Origin: Mimachlamys varia
Lineage: Eukaryota > Mollusca > Bivalvia > Pectinida > Pectinidae
DNA length: 64,000 bases
Direction of reading: 5' to 3'
NCBI GenBank assembly: GCA_947623455.1
Contig: OX392532.1
Coordinates: forward strand, 46,999,058-47,063,057
Shown one piece after another: positions 49,634 to 60,285 of this stretch. The translations under genes and the position numbers were made by a program. The first letter of the stretch is position 1; every line of letters starts with the position of its first letter. The notes under the pieces were generated by a model. It worked only from the letters and a program-made list of their open reading frames with translations, did no database searches and was not told the DNA's origin.

Positions 49634-49735
49634 GGGACTGGACAGATTATTTAGATCTAGGACTGGACAGATTATGTAGATCTTGGACTTGACAGATTAT
49701 CAAGATCTGGAAATGGACAAATTATCTAGATCTGG
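49629..49735. repeat. 27-bp tandem repeat, 4 copies
   Basis: The string GGACTGGACAGATTAT then TTAGATCT recurs four times with increasing divergence. It directly follows the GT-rich array. Confidence 0.85.
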
Positions 49736-50424
49736 GACATTTACTGTTCAGATATGAAATAATGTGTTGATATAAAAGACTTTTGGAAACTGGACATAAG
49801 CTGAAGCACTTGTCTTGGTTTACACAGAGGCAGGTTACATGCCTGGCCATGTTTTTCATGGGTTACTTGGGGACTGGCTGGACCACCCATAGCATGCCTC
49901 AGATTGAGTATCAAACACAGTATGGTATTAATGCACTGAGAAAATCAGTTTGGCTGTGGCTGGGAAGCCCCCAATGTCCCCCTCCCCACCACCTCCCCCT
50001 CCCCCCCACTCATCCACATCATCATCAGGACCAGTAATGAAAGCCAAAATTATCGCTACATCTAAATACCATTACTACACAGTTTGAATTTTGTCTTAGG
50101 ATCTCTCCTGCTTTAATTGGCTTCTATGCTGCACCGATCCATGAGAATGCTTACCAGTCATGAAATACAATAGCCCGCGGCACACCATTACTGTCACCCA
50201 AGTGGCTTCACTAGCTCTGATAATACATAGCCCTCCCTGGTTATCCTCATATCACCCAAAACATTACAATATTAGTAACAATAACCGGATGGAAACACTC
50301 TTATATAACGCTGATTTAAATACTATCGGTGATAACACCAGCTACTCACGACAATGAGACGTTGGAAAAATTCTTAAAAGTTTCTGAAGAAGGCTTCACT
50401 CATATGTACCATACACAATCTTTA
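49736..50424. other. Unique intron sequence
   Basis: I recognise no gene. A C-rich patch (CCCCCTCCCCACCACCTCCC) lies near 49977. The 84-codon plus ORF at 49783-50037 has no recognisable product. Confidence 0.4.
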
Positions 50425-53400
50425 TACAGTAAAACCCCACTGTCTCAAACTTATGGGGACCCGATCTATAGTTTGAGGAATACAGTAAAATCCCACTGTC
50501 TCGACCTCACGGGGACCTGATCTATAGTTTGAGGAATAAAGTAAAATCCCCACTGTCTTGACCTCATGGGGACCTGATCTATAGTTTGAGGAATACAGTA
50601 AAACCCCACTGTCTCAAACTTATGGGGACCTGATCTATAGTTTGAGGAATAAAGTAAAAACCCCACTGTCTTGACCTCATGGGGACCTGTTCTATAGTTT
50701 GAGGAATACAGTAAAACCCCACTGTCTCGACCTTATGGGGACCTGTTCTATAGTTTGAGGAATACAGTAAAACCCCACTGTCTCGACCTTATGGGGACCT
50801 GTTCTATAGTTTGAGGAATACACAGTAAAACCCCACTGTCTCGACCTTATGGGGACCTGATCTATAGTTTGAGGAATACACAGTAAAACCCCACTGTCTC
50901 GACCTTATGGGGACCTGATCTATAGTTTGAGAAATACACAGTAAAACCCCACTGTCTCGACCTTATGGGGACCTGATCTGTAGGTTGAGGATTACAGTAA
51001 AACCCCACTGTCTCAAACCTATGAGGACCTGATCTATAGTTTGAGGATTACAGTAAAACCCCACTGTCTCGAACCTATGGGGACCTGATCTATAGTTTGA
51101 GGAATACAGTAAAACCCCACTGTCTCAAACTTATGGGGACCTAATCTATAGTTTGAGGAATACAATAAAACCCCACTGTCTCCACCTCATGGGGACCTAA
51201 TCTATAGTTTGAGGAATACAGTAAAACCCCACTGTCTCAAACCTATGAGGACCTGATCTTTTGTTTGAGGAATACAGTAAAACCCCACTGTCTCGACCTC
51301 ATGGGGACCTGATCTATAGTTTGAGGAATACAGTAAAACCCCACTGTCTCAAACCTATGGGGACCTGATCTATAGTTTGAGGAATACAATAAAACCCCAC
51401 TGTCTCAAACTTATGGGGACCTGATCTATAGTTTGAGGAATACAATAAAACCCCACTGTCTCAAACTTATGGGGACCTGATCTGTAGTTTGAGGAATACA
51501 ATAAAACCCCACTGTCTCAAACTTATGGGGACCTGATCTATAGTTTGAGGAATACAATAAAACCCCACTGTCTCGACCTCATGGGGACCTAATCTATAGT
51601 TTGAGGAATACAATAAAACCCCACTGTCTCAAACTTATGGGGACCTGATCTATAGTTTGAGGAATACAATAAAACCCCACTGTCTCAAACTTATGGGGAC
51701 CTGATCTGTAGTTTGAGGAATACAATAAAACCCCACTGTCTCAAACTTATGGGGACCTGATCTATAGTTTGAGGAATACAATAAAACCCCACTGTCTCAA
51801 ACTTATGGAGACCTGATCTGTAGTTTGAGGAATACAATAAAACCCCACTGTCTCAAACTTATGGGGACCTGATCTGTAGTTTGAGGAATACAATAAAACC
51901 CCACTGTCTCGAACCTATGGGGACCTGATCTATAGTTTGAGGAATACAGTAAAACCCCACTGTCTCAAACTTATGGGGACCTAATCTATAGTTTGAGGAA
52001 TACAATAAAACCCCACTGTCTCAAATCTATGAGGACCTGATCTATAGTTTGAGGAATACAGTAAAACCCCACTGTCTCGACCTCAAGGGGACCTGATCTG
52101 TAGTTTGAGGAATACACAGTAAAACCCCACTGTCTCAAACTTATGGGGACCTGATCTATAGTTTGAGGAATACAATAAAACCCCACTGTCTCGACCTTAT
52201 GGGGACCTGATCTGTAGTTTGAGGAATACAGTAAAACCCCACTGTCTCGAACTTATGGGGACCTGATCTATAGTTTGAGGAATACAGTAAAACCCCACAG
52301 TCTCGAACTTATGGGGACCTGATCTATAGTTTGAGGAATAAAGTAAAACCCCACTGTCTCGACCTTATGGGGACCTGTTCTATAGTTTGAGGAATACAGT
52401 AAAACCCCACTGTCTCAAACTTATGGGGACCTGATCTGTAGATTGAGGAATACAGTAAAACCCCACTGTCTCAAACCTAAAGGGACCTGATCTATAGTTT
52501 GAGAAATACAGTAAAACCCCAATGTCTCCAACTTATGGGGGACCTGTTCTATAGTTTGAGGAATACAGTAAAACCCCACTGTCTCAAACTTATGGGGACC
52601 TGATCTATAGTTTGAGGAATACAGTAAAACCCCACTGTCTCGAACTTATGGGGACCTGATCTATAGTTTGAGGAATACAGTAAAACCCCACTGTCTCGAA
52701 CTTATGGGGACCTGATCTATAGTTTGAGGAATACAGTAAAACCCCAGTCTCGAACTTATGGGGACCCGATCTATAGTTTGAGGAATACAGTAAAACCCCA
52801 CTGTCTCGACCTCATGGGGACCTGTTCTATAGTTTGAGGAATACAGTAAAACCCCACTGTCTCGAACTTATGGGGACCTGATCTGTAGTTTGAGGAATAC
52901 AGTAAAACCCCACTGTCTCAAACCTATGGGGACCTGATCTGTAGTTTGAGGAATACAATAAAACCCCACTGTCTCGACCTTATGGGGACCTGTTCTATAG
53001 TTTGAGGAATAAAGTAAAACCCCACTGTCTCGACCTTATGGGGACCTGTTCTATAGTTTGAGGAATACAGTAAAACCCCACTGTCTCGACCTTATGGGGA
53101 CCTGTTCTATAGTTTGAGGAATAAAGTAAAACCCCACTGTCTCACACTTATGGGGACCTGATCTATAGTTTGAGGAATACAGTAAAACCCCACTGTCTCG
53201 ACCTTATGGGGACCTGTTCTATAGTTTGAGGAATACAGTAAAACCCCACTGTCTCGACCTTATGGGGACCTGTTCTATAGTTTGAGGAATACAATAAAAC
53301 CCCACTGTCTCGACCTTATGGGGATCTGATCTGTAGTTTGAGGAATACAGTAAAACCCCACTGTCTCGACCTTATGGGGACCTGTTCTATAGTTTGAGGA

Positions 53401-53805
53401 ATACAATAAAACCCCACTGTCTCGACCTTATGGGGACCTGATCTGTAGTTTGAGGAATACAGTAAAACCCCACTGTCTCGACCTTATGGGGACCTGTTCT
53501 ATAGTTTGAGGAATACAATAAAACCCCACTGTCTCGAACTTATGGGGACCTGTTCTATAGTTTGAGGAATACAGTAAAACCCCACTGTCTCAAACTTATG
53601 GGGACCTGATCTATGGTTTGAGGAATACAATAAAACCCCACTGTCTCGAACTTATGGGGACCGATCTATAGTTTGAGGAAGACATTATATTCGAGTAATC
53701 TGAGGTTGGTTGAATATGTACAAACTCAGTCGGGACCAAACAAACTGTTCATCGAATGAGGGTTATTCGAGTACAATAGGTTTGTTAAAGTGGAGTTTTA
53801 CTGTA
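50425..53805. mobile_element. Candidate pogo/Tigger-like element with TA duplication, interior replaced by satellite
   Basis: The left end reads TA then CAGTAAAACCCCACTGTCTC at 50427. The right end, reverse-complemented, reads CAGTAAAACTCCACTTTAAC ending at 53803 and followed by TA. The two ends match at 16 of 20 positions in inverted orientation and both are flanked by TA, as expected for the Tc1/mariner-pogo superfamily, whose pogo branch has CAGT-type termini. No transposase is present. The 120 bp before the right end (53685-53803) is unique and has further pogo-like text (TTCGAGTAATCTGAGGTT). The assignment rests on termini only. Confidence 0.6.
50427..53680. repeat. 56-bp tandem repeat, about 58 copies
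   Basis: The unit is AATACAGTAAAACCCCACTG, then TCTCGACCTTATGGGGACCT, then GATCTATAGTTTGAGG. The first copy starts at the left terminus of the candidate transposon, so the unit includes its terminal inverted repeat. Variants AATACAATAAAACC cluster at 51165-51900 and TCTCGACC at 52970-53500, showing local block duplication. Short minus ORFs here are by-products. Confidence 0.95.
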
Positions 53806-56800
53806 TCTATTTTACAGACCGTCTCATTATGTAAGATATATCCTAAATCAAGGATATTTTACAGCTGTAATTATCATAGTAAATATACACACTCTGTGTT
53901 TAAACTTTGACCTGGCTACAGAGGACCTGTTTCTGACAGTATCTAGGGTAACCAATTAAGATCAGTGATCAATTGCTGACACTTAAACCTGGTCGTGATG
54001 TGCTTGTACTTTGTATTCCTTTCTCCACAATAAATCAGTAACAGAGTGGATACACTTGAACAGTCAAGGTTGTGACAGTATCTGGTGATTTTATTTTTGT
54101 CTTCAATAATAACACTGAAACTATGTCTGTTGTTAACATTACAATCAAACCTTGTTTTCTCATACCCCTGCAACTCGAAGTATTTCACTGGCCTTGCCAG
54201 ACTCGTAAGTATTATTCAAACTCCGCTCCACCTCCCCCCCCCACCCCCGACTTCCGAGGTTGGATTGTACTGTGCAATAAGGAAGAAGCACTATCACCAG
54301 GGACTGTAATACGTATGGGTAAACAGTTTAATTTTAAATGCTAAAACAACTGTCTTTCTTACAAGATAATAAAGCTGAGCTTGTTTCTATTGTTCTAGAG
54401 GCCTTAGAGGGCACCTGAGCTTTGATGTACTAACACCAATAACTGAATATTTTGAACAATTTGACCTTTTTTAAGCCCCTCCCCACTGCCCTAGGGGTAG
54501 GCCAGAGTCAACATTCTTTCAATGTCAAACTTGTTTGACTGTGTTTAGTATAAGATTCCATTTGAGATGGTGTAGGGATAAAACATAGGCAATATTTCTT
54601 CACATGAATTTCATGTGAAATGTGGTAAAATATTCCATGTGAAGTTAAGTTGTTAATATATCATGTGGATTTCACATGAATTTTATGTATTATATTTTAG
54701 TTGACTTTTACATGCTTATTTTTCATTTATGAAATAATTAATGTGAATTTCATGTGGAAAAAAAAATTATGAATTTTATGGGGGAAAAATTGCAGATGAA
54801 TTTCACATGAATGTGTTTTATCATGAAATTCATGTAAAAAACTTTGGCCATGTTCTGGTGAGACGGTGTTAGTAACCTTGTAAGGTTTTGACGTAATCAA
54901 AGTAATCTGTGATCGCCTGTTATATAAGTGAAACGTGTGATATTAAATATTTGTGTTTATCATGGTGACACTTTACAGCGCGTCCCAAACTCACAATGAC
55001 AGTTTTAGTAGCCATGATATACAACTATTACTATAATTAATTAACGTGTCAGTTTTTTGGCTTTGCTTGTACAAAATGTTGAGATATACACAGGGACAAT
55101 TTGGACAAGACTACTTTATTAACCTTTGACCCTATCATTTTCAAATCCCTTCTTCATTAAGATTCCTTAAAGTGCATGTCTGGATTCTAAGAAAGGAACT
55201 CACAAGATCAATTATTTAACTGTAAAAATAGGGTCCATTACCAAAACTCTGAATCAGAAATACCAAATAAACTTATGAGAGTTATATACACTTAAAGGCC
55301 TAATATACGTAACTTCAGGGAAATTTTCGTGATTCTGAAAATTTTTGAAATCCAGTTGATAACCATGCAAAAATAAGCCTAAAACGAAGTAAACCTGAGC
55401 GGTAACTAACAAGAAAATCTTGACAAAAAAATCCAAAGAATTGAAAATGTAATTCAGGTGGGGCCCACTTCAACAACCTTTAATGTAAAGGGTATCAAAC
55501 AAGATGAAATATAGTATCACCATTCACAAAGTTCTTTTGGCAGTTAAAACCACGAGTCTTCTCACTAGTGTCTATATAGCTATTTCATTTCCCATATCAA
55601 TTCACCCCAACACACAGTATTCTCCCTTACCATCGAATTAAAGAGTTATCTCCCCTACCAACCAACTTAGAGAGTTATTTCCCCTACCACCTAACTTAAG
55701 AGTTTAGAGTATTCTCCCCTTCTTTTTTACTTAAGTGTTATTTCTCTTTAAGATCAACTCCTGCCATAAGTTTTCTTGAGGACTTTCTCACTATTAAGTC
55801 TTTTTCACACAATTTCTCTCCTTGAATCAGAAAAGTTTGTCCTTTTTTCATTGAGAGTAGCTTCCCCTGCCTATTCTAGAATAATCTCCCCTATGTTTTG
55901 AATATCCTTTGTCCTATCCCTCCCCGGTCTACTACATACTGGGCCTTGTGGGAAGGCGTAAATTCTGGTACTCCATGTCAGTCCTGTCACTCAGCCCCAC
56001 AACAGTCGCCCATGTACAAACTCTGGAGGCAATATACAGTCCTTAGACATGGAACTTTTCACAAATTACAACTATTTACATAAGCTCCCCGACCAGCTTA
56101 TGTTTGGAGCTCAATGATTAATACATCATCCCCGCTGGGTCAATTTCCTGCGCGAAACAGAAGTTCTATCACTACTAGTCACTGCTGATCAGTCATATCA
56201 CAGTGGGAGAAAATTATCTTCAACAAACTCCGTCCCAAAACATAAAAGCTGCCGCAGAAATCAGAGTCGTAATGAACCGTGTCAGCGCAGAGAATAGCAC
56301 AATATAGCTGTCCCAGCCCCAGCCTAATAGGAAACACATGTGAATTGTTCCTATAGGTCGTTAAACCAATGATATACACTTGGTGTTTTTGCTGCCTTTT
56401 TCAATTTTGCCTTTAATCAATATGGGGCCTGGGTAAGTTTTTGCCAAAGTGTTTCTTGAAGGATCACAAATTTGTTTTTTTTTAATTCGCTGGGTCTTTG
56501 AGATAGCTTTATAGGCCCGTTATTACTGCTAGTATCATTCTAGTTTTAACCAAATGCACATTTTTGAAAGCAGATCAAAGAATCGAGTCGGCTAATATCG
56601 CCGTGTCCCTCTAATTCGTTAATTCCCCCAAAAGTAGCCCTGTGATAGTATTGAACTCGGAGACATGGGGAAGTAAACCGCCAACTGATACAGAAAGAAA
56701 GAAAAACGCAACATTACCGCTCCCATACTGCCAGTTAATTGACAATTAGTGATTTCTATTTGGTTCCCATGGCTCGGAGATTTAGCTTTTTGTATGTATT

Positions 56801-56900
56801 GATAGATTTGTGCATCTGGTTTCTGTTATGAAGATCAGGCGATTATTGTAAATTATATAGTAAATTATGTCTGCAGTCAGGGGAAGCTGAGTAAGTGAAC
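53806..56900. other. Unique intron sequence with a palindrome-rich patch
   Basis: No gene is recognised. 54590-54840 is a run of CATGTGAAATTCACATG-type partial palindromes. 55630-55760 contains repeated AGTTATCTCCCCT motifs typical of molluscan DNA. 56570-56880 is a complex stretch that may be regulatory. Small ORFs at 53710-56379 have no recognisable product. Confidence 0.4.
54595..54840. repeat. Degenerate palindromic repeat patch
   Basis: Variants of CACATGAATTTCATGTG and TTTCATGTGGA recur in both orientations about eight times. Each is close to self-complementary. Confidence 0.6.
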
Positions 56901-56904
56901 TTCA

Positions 56905-58795
56905 AAATGACTCCAAGCCTAGCCTAGCCGTGCAGTATTTGTAAGTGGCTAGGTCTACAGGGTCCCACACAAACAAAATGACTCCAGGCCTAGCCGTGCA
57001 GTATCTCTAAGTGGCTAGGTCTACTGGGTCCCACACAAACAAAATGACTCCAGGCCTAGCCGTGCAGTATCTCTAAGTGGCTAAGTCTACTGGGTCCCAC
57101 ACAAACAAAATGACTCCAGGCCTAGCCGTGCAGCATCTCTAAGTGGCTAAGTCTACTGGGTCCCACACAAACAAAATGACTCCAGGCCTAGCCGTGCAGC
57201 ATCTCTAAGTGGCTAGGTCTACAGGGTCCCACACAAACAAAATGACTCCAGGCCTAGCCGTGCAGTATCTCTAAGTGGCTAAGTCTACTGGGTCCCACAC
57301 AAACAAAATGACTCCAGGCCTAGCCGTGCAGCATCTCTAAGTGGCTAGGTCTACAGGGTCCCACACAAACAAAATGACTCCAGGTCTAGCCTAGCCGTGC
57401 AGCATCTCTAAGTGGCTAGGTCTACAGGGTCCCACACAAACAAAATGTTTCTAGGCCTAGCTGTGCAGCATCTCTAAGTGGCTAGGTCTACAGGGTCCCA
57501 CACAAACAAAATGTTTCTAGACCTAGCCGTGCAGCATCTCTAAGTGGCTAGGTCTACAGGGTCCCACACAAACAAAATGACTCCAGGTCTAGCCTAGCCG
57601 TGCAGCATCTCTAAGTGGCTAGGTCTACAGGGTCCCACACAAACAAAATGACTCCAGGTCTAGCCTAGCCGTGCAGTATCTCTAAGTGGCTAGGTCTACT
57701 GGGTCCCACACAAACAAAATGACTCCAGGTCTAGCCTAGCCGTGCAGCATCTCTAAGTGGCTAGGTCTACAGGGTCCCACACAAACAAAATGACTCCAGG
57801 TCTAGCCTAGCCGTGCAGTATCTCTAAGTGGCTAGGTCTACTGGGTCCCACACAAACAAAATGACTCCAGGTCTAGCCTAGGTCTACAGGGTCCCACACA
57901 AACAAAATGACTCCAGGTCTAGCCTAGCCGTGCAGCATCTCTAAGTGGCTAGGTCTACAGGGTCCCACACAAACAAAATGTTTCTAGGCCTAGCCGTGCA
58001 GTATCTCTAAGTGGCTAGGTCTACAGGGTCCCACACAAACAAAATGACTCCAGGCCTAGCCGTGCAGTTTCTCTAAGTGGCTAGGTCTACAGGGTCCCAC
58101 ACAAACAATATGACTATAGGTCTAGCCTAGCCGTGCAGCATCTCTAAGTGGCTAGGTCTACAGGGTCCCACACAAACAAAATGTTTCTAGACCTAGCCTT
58201 GCAGTATCTCTAAGTGGCTAGGTCTACAGGGTCCCACACAAACAAAATGACTCCAGGTCTAGCCTAGCCGTGCAGCATCTCTAAGTGGCTAGGTCAACAG
58301 GGTCCCACACAAACAAAATGTTTCTAGGCCTAGCCGTGCAGTATCTCTAAGTGGCTAGGTCTACAGGGTCCCACACAAACAAAATGACTATAGGTCTAGC
58401 CTAGCCGTGCAGCATCTCTAAGTGGCTAGGTCTACAGGGTCCCACACAAACAAAATGTTTCTAGACCTAGCCTTGCAGTATCTCTAAGTGGCTAGGTCTA
58501 CAGGGTCCCACACAAACAAAATGACTCCAGGTCTAGCCTAGCCGTGCAGTATCTCTAAGTGGCTAGGTCTACAGGGTCCCACACAAACAAAATGACTCCA
58601 GGCCTAGCCGTGCAGTATCTCTAAGTGGCTAGGTCTACAGGGTCCCACACAAACAAAATGACTCCAGGCCTAGCCGTGCAGCATCTCTAAGTGGCTAGGT
58701 CTACAGGGTCCCACACAAACAAAATGACTCCAGGCCTAGCCGTGCAGCATCTCTAAGTGGCTAGGTCTACAGGGTCCCACACAAACAAAATGACA
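56905..58795. repeat. 66/71-bp tandem repeat, about 28 copies
   Basis: The unit contains AAAATGACTCCAGGCCTAGC, CGTGCAGTATCTCTAAGTGG, CTAGGTCTACAGGGTCCCAC and ACAAAC. A 71-bp form differs by a 5-bp duplication (GGTCTAGCCTAGCCGTG against GGCCTAGCCGTG). Variant marks (TGTTTCTAG, CTACTGGG, TGACTATAGG) recur in the same order near 58110 and 58385, showing multi-unit duplication. Confidence 0.95.
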
Positions 58796-60174
58796 TTCTG
58801 CAAATCACAGCTTAGTACATCAATACCAAAATTGCTACATACAAACTTACACAGGAATTTACAGCTAAGACAAATAAACATCTCCCCAATTAACTAAGTG
58901 ATAATGATCCAGGAATTGTTTATGCTATAAATGTGGGAGACAATATACTAAACAACATCACTGTTTTGTGTGATTCTTAATCCACCTAATCTTCAGTTAC
59001 ATAACAGTTACTTCCAAATTTCCAATTTTCAAGTTAATTTCCAAACAAGGAATCAAGATTTGCACTTTTCTGTAGCCACCACAACAATGTCCTATGTAAT
59101 GTGTCGACCATTGACCAGTTGTAATTTGGACAAACATTAAAAAGTTCAACCTTTAACCCTTTCAATGACCTTAACATCTTTGTTAAAGACCTGAATGCAT
59201 TTTGTAACAATGTCTTATTATAATTCGCACTTCCATCAAGTATGACAGATATCAGAAGTTACAATGATTTGACCTTTGAATCTGGTCATGACTATGACCT
59301 TTCCATATTTAGCGACATTTTCTGTTAATGATGCACATGTTTCTAAGGTTTAAATGTCCAAGCAATTAAGAGGTGTAGACTAGTCCAGAAAAGCATTGCA
59401 ATGATTTGACCTTTGATCCCTTGTGATGACCTTGACCTTCAGTCGGTGTTAACGCTACTGCAGCCAAGAAGGTATGGTTTAAAGTATGACAATGAATTGA
59501 CCTTTAACCTTTTACCATGACCTTGACATTTGGGTTAACAACCTGCATTTACTTCAAAACAGTATCTTGTCATGACAAAGAGATGTGTTTTGGATTTAAA
59601 ATTATTTGACTTTTGACTGCATACACTGACCTTGACCTGAATGGTACAGACCTGGGAGTGTTATGGTTACTTATCAAAATGATGAAGCACTGTTAATGTC
59701 ATTTAACTTTATTGTACAGTAGTGATTTATTGAATACAGATTTGTTTTGTAAACAAGATTTGCCTCCAGGTATTAATGTCAGTATCACTGTGACATTATT
59801 TAAGTCTGCCAAGGAGACGGCAGTTTTAGCCTCACAAGTTCCCTGTATATTTACCATGGTTTCCTAGCAATTAAATTTTGTCACAGTGGAAATAACATAA
59901 AAACCTACCCGAAAGAAAGGCAACCCTTATTTACAAAAAAATATTTTCCAAAACAATTGGTCCCATAATGTTAAATTTAATCATTTCTGGAAAATCAATA
60001 GGTGCCTTCAAACTTCTAAGAATACAGGACTCGCGATGCGACCTAGACTTATCACTGCTATAGTGGGGACACTATACTTTTAATTAACGGTAACTGTGAC
60101 ATTCCTTGACCTCTGAACCTGGAATATAAATTCACACCTGACTATGATGAAGTGTAGACTTAATTAATACCTAC
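58796..60174. other. Unique intron sequence next to exon a, TGACC-rich
   Basis: No gene is seen. From 59090 to 59660 the motifs TGACCTTTGA and TGACCTTGACC recur irregularly, without a clean period, and resemble the array beside exon b. Homopolymer and AT-rich sequence fills the rest, up to the exon a donor. Confidence 0.45.
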
Positions 60175-60285
60175 TTCAGGTGTGTTTTTCTTGAAGTCTC
60201 TGCTTTGTTCTACAAGTCTTTTCCGCGAGGCATCACTTTCATCCTGTCTATTGGCCAATTCTGTGGCTGTGGCATCTAGTTGTTT
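60175..60285 (-). CDS. CUX1: CUX1/CASP exon a (37 codons), N-terminal coiled coil
   Basis: The exon encodes [18 protein letters not shown] followed by [19 protein letters not shown], which matches the first conserved block of CUX1/CASP (vertebrate [16 protein letters not shown]...KRLIEQSREFKKNTPE). This block begins just after the short N-terminal segment, so a start-codon exon must lie upstream, beyond base 64000. It begins in phase 0 after a TTTTTCCACAG acceptor and ends GAA before gtaggt, phase 0. A second possible GT six bases downstream (GAAGTAG then gtatta) would add two codons; the clean join to the next exon (NTPE then ELRK) favours the first. The acceptor is the edge of a 62-bp tandem array (see 60286-64000). 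The 61-codon ORF that overlaps it starts in intron sequence and its Met is not the real start. Confidence 0.93.

Larger units (their letters stand above)
10327..60285 (-). other. CUX1: Partial CUX1/CASP gene span, six internal exons, both ends outside window
   Basis: This is the span of the only recognisable gene, transcribed leftwards. The six exons total 644 nt (111, 127, 138, 68, 133 and 67) and join without frame break into 214 codons plus 2 nt. Aligned by eye with the vertebrate CUX1/CASP N-terminus as I know it, the exons are collinear and leave no gap, so no exon between the first and last seen is missing. In vertebrates this coiled-coil region is shared by two products of one locus: the CUX1 transcription factor (three cut repeats plus a homeodomain) and CASP, a Golgi membrane coiled-coil protein related to golgins. 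None of the product-specific exons is here. The introns are about 20.5, 5.9, 13.5, 5.6 and 3.8 kb and are mostly tandem repeat. The family is confident; the isoform is unknown. Confidence 0.9.

Noticed and set aside
46334..49692. Cysteine- and valine-rich plus-strand ORFs as secreted or cysteine-rich proteins
   Set aside because: All three frames of the same GT/GGGAGGG array are open with equivalent repeats; there is no signal peptide exon and no splice context.
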